From NCBI GenBank assembly GCA_029260615.1, contig JAJDCX010000010.1, positions 1 to 32,616 on the forward strand: DNA of 32,616 nucleotides. Direction: 5' to 3'. Below are positions 1 to 6,802 of the stretch, piece after piece. The position numbers and the translations under genes were made by a program. The notes beneath the pieces were generated by a model, which was not told the DNA's origin, did not search any database, and was given only the letters and a program-made list of their open reading frames with translations. Each line of letters opens with the position of its first letter. The first letter of the stretch is position 1. The stretch comes from Phycisphaeraceae bacterium (lineage in GTDB: Bacteria; Planctomycetota; Phycisphaerae; Phycisphaerales; Phycisphaeraceae).

Positions 1-1
1 G

Positions 2-30
2 TTGACATATTAAAATGGTTTTACTACAAT
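2..30 (+). promoter_or_regulatory. Sigma70-like promoter for the early operon
   Basis: TTGACA at 2-7 and TACAAT at 25-30 are separated by 17 bases, which is a near-consensus sigma70 promoter. Transcription would start near 37, just before the AGGAGA ribosome site at 41-46 and the first start codon at 53. It probably drives the plus-strand recombination and replication genes that follow. Confidence 0.75.
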
Positions 31-52
31 GGTTTTAACAGGAGAGAAATAA

Positions 53-736
53 ATGACAATTAAAATACACAACGACTTAGAACAAGGTAGCGTTGAATGG
101 CTTCAAGCCAGGTGTGGTTTACTTACGGCTAGCGAGATGAAGCTGATAGTAACACCAACATTAAAGCCAGCTAGTAACGATAAGAGTAGAGCGCATGTGT
201 TTGAATTACTAGCTCAACGTGTTACTGGATATGTAGAGCCTAGTTATGTTAGTGATGACATGCTACGTGGTATAGAGCAGGAGGACGATGCTCTTGAGAT
301 ATACAACGAAGAGTTCGCTGAGATAACTAGAACAGGATTTATAACTAATGATAGGTGGGGTTTTACTATTGGCTACTCACCTGACGCTATGGTTGGTGAT
401 GATGGGCTAGTTGAGGTTAAATGTCCAAGGCAGAAGAGTCATATTAAAATAGTTGTAACAGGAATTGTTCCTGATGAGTACATGATGCAGCTGCAAACTG
501 GATTACTTGTTACAGGCAGGAAGTGGATTGACTTTGTATCTTATCACGCTGGTTTACCAATGGTAACTATCAGAGTTAAACCAGATGCAGCTATACAGCA
601 AGCAATCCTTGGTGCAGTCTGTGAGTTTGAGGCACAAATCAAAGACCTTATGGATACTTATAATAAAAATATTAAAAGTAAGAAGTTAAAACTAATACCA
701 ACTGAAAGAATTATAGAGGAGGAGATTACAATATGA
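53..736 (+). CDS. YqaJ-family phage exonuclease/recombinase
   Basis: Likely a lambda-exonuclease-type nuclease that resects double-stranded DNA ends for phage recombination. The 227-residue length fits the YqaJ family. Visible family features are WLQAR (16-20) and LLTASE (23-28) near the N-terminus, and the PD-(D/E)XK core: Asp111 in YSPDA, Glu121 and Lys123 in EVK, and Gln146 in the YMMQLQ helix. The ATG follows AGGAGAGAAATAA. It is the first gene after the promoter, overlaps the next gene by an ATGA junction, and shares an operon with SSB, as expected for a recombination module. No annealing protein was recognised beside it, though the next gene is a candidate accessory factor. Confidence 0.9.
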   Translation: MTIKIHNDLEQGSVEWLQARCGLLTASEMKLIVTPTLKPASNDKSRAHVFELLAQRVTGYVEPSYVSDDMLRGIEQEDDALEIYNEEFAEITRTGFITNDRWGFTIGYSPDAMVGDDGLVEVKCPRQKSHIKIVVTGIVPDEYMMQLQTGLLVTGRKWIDFVSYHAGLPMVTIRVKPDAAIQQAILGAVCEFEAQIKDLMDTYNKNIKSKKLKLIPTERIIEEEITI

Positions 737-1326
737 TGGACTTAACTAAAACAATTATTGCTAAGTCAGACCAGATGAACGCCGATGACCTTATGGGTGG
801 TGGTAAGACTATTAAAGTAACTAAGGTATCTCTACATGGTGATGAGCAACCTGTTGCTATTCACTATGAGGGTGATGATGGTAAGCCATTTAAACCTTGT
901 AAGTCTATGCGCCGTGTGATTGTGAATGCATGGGGCAAGGACGGTAATAAATATATAGGCAAGTCTATGACATTGTACCGTGACGAGAATGTTAAATATG
1001 CTGGTATGAGTGTAGGTGGTATTCGCATCAGTCATATGTCAGATATTGATAAGGCCCTTACCATGTCACTAACTGCTAGTAGCAAGAGTAAGAAAGCTTA
1101 CACGGTTAAACCATTAGAGGTAAAGCAGGTGGATACAAAATACTACGAGAAGATGATGCTTGAGGGTGACGTTAAAGCAGGTGAGGGTATGGATGTATAT
1201 AAGGCGTGGTTCAAAGATGTTCGCCAGTCTGACTTTACACCTGAACAAAAGTCAGAGTTCATTAAGATGCATGAGAAGTGGAAGCCAATAGCAGAAGATG
1301 CTAACCAAGAGGAGTGCCCAATATAA
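733..1326 (+). CDS. Phage protein of unknown function, possible recombination accessory
   Basis: A 197-residue soluble protein with no motif I can assign firmly. The N-terminal two thirds look compact, with repeated beta-like stretches (KTIKVTKVSLHGDE, KYIGKSMTLYRDE, VGGIRISHMSDI). The C-terminal third is charged and helical. Its place between the exonuclease and the SSB, overlapping the first by ATGA and preceding the HTH gene by a TAATG overlap, suggests a DNA recombination or single-strand-binding role, but that is inference from neighbours only. GAGGAG sits upstream of the ATG at 733; the adjacent ATG at 736 is an equally possible start. I recall similar proteins beside YqaJ nucleases in other phages but cannot name a function. 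Confidence 0.7.
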   Translation: MMDLTKTIIAKSDQMNADDLMGGGKTIKVTKVSLHGDEQPVAIHYEGDDGKPFKPCKSMRRVIVNAWGKDGNKYIGKSMTLYRDENVKYAGMSVGGIRISHMSDIDKALTMSLTASSKSKKAYTVKPLEVKQVDTKYYEKMMLEGDVKAGEGMDVYKAWFKDVRQSDFTPEQKSEFIKMHEKWKPIAEDANQEECPI

Positions 1327-1526
1327 TGGAAGCGCAAGAGTTTAAGGATATAAGGTCAGCGATAGGCCTGACTCAGAGCCAGTTGTCACATCAAATAGAT
1401 ATGACCGTGGTTATGATCAGCTATTATGAGAATGGTAAGCATCCCATACCTAAGACTATAGCAAGCATGATGAAGCTATTGGGTATGCAGCATGAGATTA
1501 ATAAATTTTTTGAGGAGATTGAATAA
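1326..1526 (+). CDS. Small XRE-type helix-turn-helix protein
   Basis: A 66-residue protein that is almost only a helix-turn-helix domain. FKDIRSAIGLTQSQLSHQID and the following VVMISYYENGKHPIPKT segment match the XRE/Cro pattern, with the conserved LTQSQLS turn and the YENG signature. I chose the ATG at 1326, in a TAATG overlap with the preceding stop and about 13 bases after AGGAG, rather than the in-frame GTG at 1314. It is likely a DNA-binding regulator of the phage's own promoters. The palindromes in the divergent region at 26205-26427 are one candidate target, but nothing in the sequence proves that link. Confidence 0.8.
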   Translation: MEAQEFKDIRSAIGLTQSQLSHQIDMTVVMISYYENGKHPIPKTIASMMKLLGMQHEINKFFEEIE

Positions 1527-1915
1527 TGAGTAGTGAAAACTTAGTAATACTAATTGGTCGTATGGGTAAAGACCCAGAGATGAGACAAACACAATCAGGT
1601 AAGTCAGTAGTTAACTTTAGTATGGCTACATCTTACAAGCCTAAGAATGGTGACGAGCAAACTGAGTGGCATAATGTAGTTGCCTGGGATAAGCTAGCCG
1701 ATATTATCCATAAGTACATGAAGAAGGGCAGTCAGCTATATATTAAAGGAAAGCTGCAAACACGCAAGTGGCAAGATAAAGATGGTAATGATAGATATAC
1801 AACTGAGATTGTAGCTAATGATATGGTGATGATGGGTAGTAAAGATGGTGGCAATAGTACACCTACTCAATCTGATTCTAGGACAGAGCAACCTATGGAA
1901 GACATACCGTTTTAA
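1526..1915 (+). CDS. ssb: Single-stranded DNA-binding protein
   Basis: A 129-residue SSB that coats single-stranded DNA in replication and recombination. The OB fold fills about residues 4-105, with the family patterns LIGRMGKDPEMR, VNFSMATS, EWHNVVAWDKLADI, KKGSQLYIKGKLQTRKW and YTTEIVA. The protein ends in the acidic tail MEDIPF, the classic SSB peptide that recruits partner proteins through its terminal Pro-Phe. A short low-complexity linker joins the two. The start overlaps the preceding HTH gene by TAATG, so the two are probably translationally coupled. It is shorter than E. coli SSB (178 residues) only because the linker is short, as usual for phage versions. Confidence 0.95.
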   Translation: MSSENLVILIGRMGKDPEMRQTQSGKSVVNFSMATSYKPKNGDEQTEWHNVVAWDKLADIIHKYMKKGSQLYIKGKLQTRKWQDKDGNDRYTTEIVANDMVMMGSKDGGNSTPTQSDSRTEQPMEDIPF

Positions 1916-1927
1916 AGGAGAAGTTAA

Positions 1928-2149
1928 ATGCAGATAGATATAAAATTAGCAGGATTAACATTAACAACTAACTATAGAATTGAGGGGGAGAATAGACCTG
2001 CAACTGCAGAGTCGCCTGCTGAGTATAAGGAGGTGGTTGATATTGAAGTAGTGGGAGAGGGTGTAATGTATATTGAGGACTGGGATTATGGTGGGCAACC
2101 TTTACGTGATTACCTTGAGGCTGTTATTCGGGAAGAGGAGGGTTTGTAG
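1928..2149 (+). CDS. Small acidic hypothetical protein
   Basis: A 73-residue acidic protein of unknown function. It starts with an alternating hydrophobic stretch (IDIKLAGLTLTTNYRIEG), has an unusually Glu-rich centre and ends in a predicted helix, PLRDYLEAVIREEEG. An AAAGGAG ribosome site at 1915-1921 lies close to the ATG, and the gene begins 12 bases after the SSB stop, so it belongs to the same operon. Acidic pI and size would suit a protein-interaction or DNA-mimic role, but nothing specific supports that. Confidence 0.65.
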   Translation: MQIDIKLAGLTLTTNYRIEGENRPATAESPAEYKEVVDIEVVGEGVMYIEDWDYGGQPLRDYLEAVIREEEGL

Positions 2150-2150
2150 T

Positions 2151-2201
2151 ATGCTACCAGATGAAATCGTAATACCACAACCACCAGAGGCAGCCAAATG
2201 A
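2151..2201 (+). CDS. Possible 16-residue leader peptide coupled to the methyltransferase frame
   Basis: A short open frame of 16 codons begins with ATG at 2151, after a strong AGGAGG (2137-2142) inside the end of the previous gene. Its stop overlaps the methyltransferase start as ATGA. The proline-rich peptide has no recognisable function. It could be a coupling leader that delivers ribosomes to the start at 2198, which has no good ribosome site of its own, or it may be untranslated. Confidence 0.35.
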   Translation: MLPDEIVIPQPPEAAK

Positions 2202-3220
2202 CCACATACTACAACGAGTTCGACAAGAAGAAATGCGCCATGCTCAAACAGCTAATGGCAGATGGATACATAACTAAAGGAGAGATTGATGACAGACCTA
2301 TTCAAGATGTTAGAGCAGACGACCTTAGAGGATACACAAGATGCCACTTCTTCGCAGGCATCTGACTATGGGACTACGCACTTAACCTCGCAGATTGGGA
2401 CAAAAATACTCCCGTTTGGACAGGTAGCTGCCCATGTCAGCCGTTTTCTACAGCAGGTCGACAAGCAGGTAAGGCAGACGATAGACACTTATGGCCTGAA
2501 TGGGAACGCCTCATCAGCGAGTGCAAACCTCCAGTTTGCTTTGGAGAGCAAGTTAGCTCAGCGATTGCCAAAGGGTGGCTTGACGATGTTTATAAAGGGA
2601 TGGAAGCGCAAGGCTACGCCGTTGGGTCGGTTATACTGCCAGCTAGCTCCGTCGGTACGCCCCATAGACGAGAGCGATTGTGGTTTGTGGCCGACACCCG
2701 ATGCCAGCCCGAGAGGGCCGAGGAAGTTAGACCTAGTACAGGGCAGTCAAGTAGTACGCAGGGAGAGCAGACAGTTGAGGGGGATGGATTTGCAGACAGC
2801 GGCACTATGGGCAACACCCAACTGCATGGACAGTATGAAAGCTCGCTCATTGGAAGCGCTGGAGAGAGCCAAGACCAAGGGTGGTTGTTGCAATTTGAAA
2901 GACCAAATACACCCGATGTTATGGCCGACACCCGATGCGAGCGACAGCAGAGACAGAGGAAGTTACAACGACCCTTGTGTACAGCGCAGGATAGCCAAGG
3001 GCAGACAAATAGGCTTGTCGATGATAGCGCAGGGAACTGGCAAGATGGAGTATGGCTCAACTGCCCAGACGGGAAACAAAGGCTCGTTGAACCCACAATT
3101 TCCTTGTTGGTTAATGGGTATACCGCAAAAGTGGATATTATCCATGCAGCTGGCGATGCTATCGTACCGCAAGTAGCGGCAGAGTTTATAAAATCATATA
3201 TGGAGAAAGATAATGGATAA
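2198..3220 (+). pseudogene. DNA (cytosine-5-) methyltransferase frame interrupted by an in-frame TGA
   Basis: This 340-codon frame encodes a typical phage C5-cytosine methyltransferase, except for a TGA at 2363-2365. The N-terminus (NEFDKKK, GEIDDRPIQDVRADDLRGYT) and motif I, CHFFAGI, match the family. The TGA falls at the next codon, where the family has Gly (FAGIG), so one GGA-to-TGA change explains it. Downstream the frame stays open with motif IV, TGSCPCQPFS (catalytic Cys), then CFGEQV, motif VIII, GTPHRRERLWFVAD, and motif X, AGDAIVPQVAAEF, where the usual GNA is GDA. It is probably inactive, or made only by UGA readthrough; the stop context is TGA-CTA. It overlaps the next gene by 8 bases and contains the nested gene at 2289-3176. 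Confidence 0.85.
2289..3176 (+). CDS. Nested WPTP-type methyltransferase-associated protein in an alternative frame
   Basis: A 295-residue intact frame lies wholly inside the methyltransferase locus, offset from the methyltransferase frame. It has its own strong ribosome site, AAAGGAGAG at 2276-2284, before ATG 2289; a TTG at 2286 is an alternative. Its sequence is not random: SSASANLQFALESKLAQRL, WKRKATPLGR, CGLWPTPDAS, ALWATPNCMD, LWPTPDASDSRDRGSY and SLNPQFPCWLMGIPQKW match a phage/prophage family I remember, often annotated as a methyltransferase. Both frames therefore carry family signatures over the same DNA. The GC content rises here compared with flanking genes. The biochemical role is unknown, and no catalytic motif is evident in this frame. 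It may modulate methylation or be an overprinted gene that has outlived its host frame. Confidence 0.6.
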   Translation: MTDLFKMLEQTTLEDTQDATSSQASDYGTTHLTSQIGTKILPFGQVAAHVSRFLQQVDKQVRQTIDTYGLNGNASSASANLQFALESKLAQRLPKGGLTMFIKGWKRKATPLGRLYCQLAPSVRPIDESDCGLWPTPDASPRGPRKLDLVQGSQVVRRESRQLRGMDLQTAALWATPNCMDSMKARSLEALERAKTKGGCCNLKDQIHPMLWPTPDASDSRDRGSYNDPCVQRRIAKGRQIGLSMIAQGTGKMEYGSTAQTGNKGSLNPQFPCWLMGIPQKWILSMQLAMLSYRK

Positions 3221-3734
3221 CAAACACACAATAGAACAGCTACAAGAACACGAGAAGTCACTAGAACTAGCATTGAATATTACCAGAAAAAGGATTGCGG
3301 AACAGGAGAGCACCACACCTAAAGGCTCGGGAGTAGTTGATTGGGATAAGGATGTTTGGTTTTTAGAGTGCGATGGTAATGTTGCAAAACTTGCAAAACA
3401 TGAAATAGATTTAGGCTGGGGTAAACAAATAGCCCAAAACATCATCTCAAACTCCAAGACCTACCTAGAACGCCTGTCAAGACAGAGAGCTGTCATACAA
3501 AAGCTAAGGGAGTGTGATGGTGCTGTAGATGAGCCTGTTGCTGCTACAAAAAATGGGTGGTACTACGGTGTAGCTCTTGACCTAGAGGAGGGTGTAGCAG
3601 AGATAAACTGTTATAACGGAAGTAGTTTCCCTAAAATGCTGTTCACCTGCCCTTTCACCAACCATACAACAGCCGAAGCAGCCCTAGAAAAACTAGGTGC
3701 AAAGTATATTTATAATGAGATGATGGGGGTTTAG
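3213..3734 (+). CDS. Hypothetical protein with N-terminal coiled coil
   Basis: A 173-residue protein of unknown function. Residues 5-35 (TIEQLQEHEKSLELALNITR and on) form a likely coiled-coil helix. The middle is a mixed region with several Trp residues, and the C-terminal part (WYYGVALDLEEGVAEINCYN, then HTTAEAALEKLGAKYIY) looks like a small alpha/beta domain. The ATG lies within the last codons of the methyltransferase frame after AGAAAGATA, a modest ribosome site. The protein may help nucleic-acid metabolism by operon association, but I see no motif that proves this. Confidence 0.65.
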   Translation: MDNKHTIEQLQEHEKSLELALNITRKRIAEQESTTPKGSGVVDWDKDVWFLECDGNVAKLAKHEIDLGWGKQIAQNIISNSKTYLERLSRQRAVIQKLRECDGAVDEPVAATKNGWYYGVALDLEEGVAEINCYNGSSFPKMLFTCPFTNHTTAEAALEKLGAKYIYNEMMGV

Positions 3735-3735
3735 T

Positions 3736-3933
3736 ATGTACCTAGTAATAATTCTAGCAATGACAGATGTTGCCGATGACTTAGCGGTATACACCAGTCT
3801 AGTTGCCACGTTTCAACATGAGAATAATGCACTAGAATATGCCAAGAGGCTTGATGCTATGGTCGTGGATTGTTCCACTGGTAAAGTGTTAAGAGATGCC
3901 AGCCAAGTTATAAAAGAAAGTGATTTGAAATGA
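3736..3933 (+). CDS. Small hypothetical protein
   Basis: A 65-residue protein with a hydrophobic beginning (MYLVIILAMT) and a soluble remainder containing the phrases DDLAVYTSLVATFQ and NNALEYAKRLDAMVVD. The pattern looks like a small alpha/beta fold in which a strand is followed by a helix with an EYAKRL core. It starts two bases after the preceding stop, behind GATGGGGG, and overlaps the next gene by ATGA, so it is part of a tightly packed operon. Function is not recognised. Confidence 0.55.
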   Translation: MYLVIILAMTDVADDLAVYTSLVATFQHENNALEYAKRLDAMVVDCSTGKVLRDASQVIKESDLK

Positions 3934-4199
3934 CAAAACAATTTCCGAGTAAAGAGCAGTTGGAAGATGCATTAAAAGGGGTGGATTTATCTAGGAAAGA
4001 TGATACTCCTAATTACCTTTATGAGCATATAGAGACACTTGCGGCAAGTCTAAAACTAACCCTAAAACTCCTTGATGAGCTTAGTGAGGATATTTTTTCA
4101 TTTAAGGAAGACCAGTTATACATTGGAGACCCTGCAAAAAACTCTCTAATATTAGAACAAATGATAAACCAAGCAATAAAGGAGGTGTGTGATGAGTAG
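3930..4199 (+). CDS. Small helical hypothetical protein
   Basis: An 89-residue acidic protein, mostly predicted helix. A long amphipathic segment (HIETLAASLKLTLKLLDELS, about residues 30-49) suggests a coiled coil or dimer. The start overlaps the previous stop as ATGA and its end overlaps the next start by 8 bases, so it is translated as part of a coupled cluster. No known domain is recognised. Confidence 0.55.
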   Translation: MTKQFPSKEQLEDALKGVDLSRKDDTPNYLYEHIETLAASLKLTLKLLDELSEDIFSFKEDQLYIGDPAKNSLILEQMINQAIKEVCDE

Positions 4200-4467
4200 A
4201 TTAACTTTAAATAATTGTGTGCGTCATATAAATGACGCACCAAAAGACAGAATGATACTATCTTTTGCTATAAGTAAAGAGGGTCGGTTTACTACACCTT
4301 TGCCCACAGTTTGGGATAGGGGTAATGAGATGTGGTTATGTTGTTTCCGAACAGGTGATGAAAGGTTTGTACAACTCATGTATGAAACATACCCAACACA
4401 TTTTATGGATATTAATAAGATAATTACAAGCAGCTCGTGCTTTAAGTTAAACAAGGAGAAGAAATAA
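4192..4467 (+). CDS. Small hypothetical protein
   Basis: A 91-residue protein of unknown function. A strong GGAGG at 4181-4185 is well placed for ATG 4192, so I prefer this start to the in-frame GTG at 4189. The sequence has the phrases RHINDAPKDRMILSF, TPLPTVWDRGNEMWLCCF and VQLMYETYPTHFMDI; a Trp-rich centre of this kind is common in small phage proteins that fold as a beta sheet. The end overlaps the next start as TAATG. Confidence 0.55.
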   Translation: MSRLTLNNCVRHINDAPKDRMILSFAISKEGRFTTPLPTVWDRGNEMWLCCFRTGDERFVQLMYETYPTHFMDINKIITSSSCFKLNKEKK

Positions 4468-4631
4468 TGACAGAAGTAAAACAATACACAACAGAAGAAC
4501 TTATTAATAACTACACAATAATACCTCAAGCCCTTCAGTCATATCCATATACTCGTCAAATTCACAGTCGAGTTGTTCTTGGAGTGACGATGCGTATGCA
4601 TCTAGTGGTACTTTTGTTGCTACAAAATTAG
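4467..4631 (+). CDS. Short open frame at the convergent operon junction, possibly truncated
   Basis: A 54-codon frame starts with a TAATG overlap and a good ribosome site (AAGGAGAAG). The first 20 residues (TEVKQYTTEELINNYTIIP) look like a normal phage protein start. From about 4504 onward the frame runs antisense to the minus-strand gene 4504-4806 and its composition becomes odd, with a Val/Leu-rich end. This suggests either a gene cut at a recombination junction between the two operons or a genuine small protein ending inside the converging gene. I see no hairpin terminator between the converging operons. Confidence 0.4.
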   Translation: MTEVKQYTTEELINNYTIIPQALQSYPYTRQIHSRVVLGVTMRMHLVVLLLLQN

Positions 4632-4806
4632 TAATGGTAGTACCACATTTGTATCTCTTGCCGTCATCGTTGTCATCATACAGCCAGCCAAATGCATCAT
4701 CCATTGCTTCAAGTACTTCCTGGCTTCTTGATGAATGCCCATTGTCTCTATCAACAAATACCAAAGCACTATTCTTTATCATATAACTATTTTCATAATG
4801 GTACAT
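4504..4806 (-). CDS. Acidic hypothetical protein, last gene of the late operon
   Basis: A 100-residue acidic protein of unknown function. A centre rich in Asp (EAMDDAFGWLYDDNDDGKRY) is followed by FVATKVPLDAYASSLQEQLD and an acidic tail with DEYMDMTEGLEVL. A GGAGGA ribosome site precedes the ATG at 4806, and the gene overlaps the end of the phosphoesterase gene by 28 bases. It converges on and overlaps the plus-strand frame ending at 4631. Confidence 0.65.
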   Translation of the reverse strand: MYHYENSYMIKNSALVFVDRDNGHSSRSQEVLEAMDDAFGWLYDDNDDGKRYKCGTTITNFVATKVPLDAYASSLQEQLDCEFDEYMDMTEGLEVLLCSY

Positions 4807-6011
4807 CGACTATCCTCCGACTTCCTTTGTGCGTATGCGTGCATCTCAGCATTAGTTTTATATCCATCATCACCATAGCATTGCAGGTCAGACTTCATAC
4901 CATCAATGTTACCATTTTTATGAACTACATAAAAGTTTTGGCTAGCCCTGCCTGACAGTTGAAGCGCTTTATCTGAATAGGAATTGTCACCTACTGGAGA
5001 ACCTGACCTTGCGAAGTTCTCGCTAATGTAAGCCTCGTGTATGTGACCGAATAGAACGTAGCGTATTCTCACACCACGGGCAGAATACTTAGCCATTACT
5101 TTCCCTATGGCGTTCTGATAGTTCTTGCCAAGAGTGTGGCCATGAATAAGCAGTATATTGTGGCCTAATATGTTTAACACACTCTCTAACCCATTGTCAG
5201 GGGCATGGAAGTCTACCCCTTTTTTATCATAAAAAAAGAGCTGTAAGGCTCTCATAATAGTTTCATCGTAGTTGTCTGTGGCTACCTGCTGTACAAAGCC
5301 CACATCCTTTCCTACCCTACCCTCGTTTCCATTTATCCACGACACTGTAACATTAAAGTCCTTGTTCACATGGAGTATTGCTTGCTGCAAAATATCCACC
5401 GATAATATTGTCGCCCTTGCCCTGTTCGTAGCAGTGGCTAGCAGCTCGTCTAAACGGCGGTCACTATTCATTAAGTCCGCAGTAAACGCCATCACAACAT
5501 GGGATACCCCAACTGCCTTAAAATGTGCCAATGCTTTATCTACATGCTGATATAGTCTCTTGCCAGCTATATCAAAGTCATATTTATTATGTTCTAATTC
5601 CACCAACTCGTTAAAGTGCAGGTCGCTAAACTGTATGATGCCTACCTTTTGTGTAGCCTTTTTGCGGTGTTTGATAGTGGTAACGTTGAATGAATGGTTT
5701 GATATTTCTTGTACTAGAGCCTTGTTGTATTCTTCGATAGCGTTCTCTACTCTAGCATATTCTCGGAAGGACTTATTCGCTATTCTATTTTGGTCTTGTG
5801 CTTTTTGTTTCTGTTTAGCTAGTCTGACGTTCTGCTCTATTAGCTCTTCATCACACTCTTGGTTTGACTCACAATCTGGAGTTTCACCTCTTAGCCATTT
5901 TGATAATGAATATCTACTAACCCCTAGCATTCGTGCGCCTTGCTCTAACGGCAACCCGCTTTGTTTGTATTTAGCCAGCATTAACTCTATGTCATTTTTC
6001 TTATAAGCCAT
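4779..6011 (-). CDS. Calcineurin-like metallophosphoesterase with N-terminal helix-turn-helix
   Basis: A 410-residue protein joining a DNA-binding-like N-terminus to a metal-dependent phosphoesterase. Residues 8-42 (LPLEQGARMLGVSRYSLSKW) match a helix-turn-helix of the kind that selects specific DNA. A charged coiled-coil linker follows (50-110). The phosphoesterase core shows Asp130 and His132 (FSDLHF), Asp179 (FTADLMNSDRR), Asn229-Glu230 (INGNEGR, in place of the usual GNHE/D), His290/His292 (IHGHTLG) and His323/His325 (FGHIHEAY). The metal ligands look complete, so activity is likely, on nucleic acid or nucleotides. It lies after the lysis genes at the end of the late operon, an unusual place for a DNA enzyme. 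Similar proteins occur in other phages, but the substrate is not known to me. Confidence 0.85.
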   Translation of the reverse strand: MAYKKNDIELMLAKYKQSGLPLEQGARMLGVSRYSLSKWLRGETPDCESNQECDEELIEQNVRLAKQKQKAQDQNRIANKSFREYARVENAIEEYNKALVQEISNHSFNVTTIKHRKKATQKVGIIQFSDLHFNELVELEHNKYDFDIAGKRLYQHVDKALAHFKAVGVSHVVMAFTADLMNSDRRLDELLATATNRARATILSVDILQQAILHVNKDFNVTVSWINGNEGRVGKDVGFVQQVATDNYDETIMRALQLFFYDKKGVDFHAPDNGLESVLNILGHNILLIHGHTLGKNYQNAIGKVMAKYSARGVRIRYVLFGHIHEAYISENFARSGSPVGDNSYSDKALQLSGRASQNFYVVHKNGNIDGMKSDLQCYGDDGYKTNAEMHAYAQRKSEDSRCTIMKIVI

Positions 6012-6026
6012 GCGTTGCCCCTTGTT

Positions 6027-6416
6027 TTATTTTCTTAAGTTAGATGCAATCTTCTCTCCTGAACGTCCAACAATGTACCCACCAACACCGATAGTCATTA
6101 AATCATATAACTCACTAGGTAACTCTAATATCACCATAGGAGCCCCAAACATTTGTAGGATAGGTGCAATAAGAAAGTTATTAGCTACGATAGCCACAAT
6201 AACCAGCATCAAGATAGGTCGCCAATTACGTTGCAGCCAGCTTTGACCGTTTGCTTCTGCTCTGATTATAGAGCCTTGTTCTTTAACGATTTCAGACTCA
6301 AGCTTTAAAAGCTCACCCTGCATATGAACCTTTAGCTCGTTGGCTTTGTCTTTATCAAGAACGAACTTATCTATCACACCTAGAACAGGTGATAGTACAG
6401 TACTTAATATACCCAT
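6027..6416 (-). CDS. Holin of the 3-TM (GTA holin-like) family
   Basis: A 129-residue membrane protein likely to permeabilise the inner membrane at lysis. A helix with ELKVHMQGELLKLESEIVKE is followed by the family hallmark NGQSWLQRNWRPILM and a transmembrane segment (VIVAIVANNFLIAPIL). Another hydrophobic stretch follows (LMTIGVGGYIVG), and the tail is basic. The match to the gene-transfer-agent 3-TM holin family is good. I chose the ATG at 6416, with GGAG 8 bases upstream, rather than the longer frame from 6443. It directly follows the M15 peptidase gene, giving a holin-endolysin pair. Confidence 0.85.
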   Translation of the reverse strand: MGILSTVLSPVLGVIDKFVLDKDKANELKVHMQGELLKLESEIVKEQGSIIRAEANGQSWLQRNWRPILMLVIVAIVANNFLIAPILQMFGAPMVILELPSELYDLMTIGVGGYIVGRSGEKIASNLRK

Positions 6417-6417
6417 A

Positions 6418-6792
6418 CTAATAGCTCCACACCATTGGTTCATCTCTATCGTCTAAATGAATAAATCTATTTCTACCCTTTTGACTAACTCCAATACCTT
6501 TTAATCCTACCATATAAGCTAGACCGATGATTGTGTATGCGTCCTCGCCACGCACTAGTATGTCAGCAGCTTTTCCTTTTACGTGCATGCTGTTAGGAGC
6601 GCCACCAATTCTGTCGTTATAAATCTCGGTACGATAGCCGCTAGTGATAATCATTGGCTTACCAAACTTCTCACGAAGCGCATCAAGCTTACGTACAAAC
6701 TGTTCGTCCATATTGTCATAACCACTCTTTAGTATGCTTGGGCTATCAAACTCATTCGACTTAAAATATTTTATTTGTTTCCAGAACGTCAT
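6418..6792 (-). CDS. M15-family peptidase endolysin
   Basis: A 124-residue peptidoglycan peptidase of the M15 (D,D-carboxypeptidase-like) type that would cut peptide cross-links at lysis. The zinc site is visible: His70 and Asp77 in SMHVKGKAADI, and His112 with Asp114 in FIHLDDRD. The upstream ITSGYRT motif (49-55) is also typical. There is no signal peptide or anchor, so export depends on the holin encoded next to it. The whole protein is one catalytic domain, as usual for small phage M15 endolysins. The stop lies two bases past the chosen holin start. Confidence 0.92.
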   Translation of the reverse strand: MTFWKQIKYFKSNEFDSPSILKSGYDNMDEQFVRKLDALREKFGKPMIITSGYRTEIYNDRIGGAPNSMHVKGKAADILVRGEDAYTIIGLAYMVGLKGIGVSQKGRNRFIHLDDRDEPMVWSY

Positions 6793-6802
6793 AATATCAT
6801 CC

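Noticed and set aside
2614..3273. 219-codon minus-strand frame over the methyltransferase
   Set aside because: Ser/Cys/Leu-rich composition without motifs; a by-product of the GC-richer dual-coding DNA, with no operon context on that strand.
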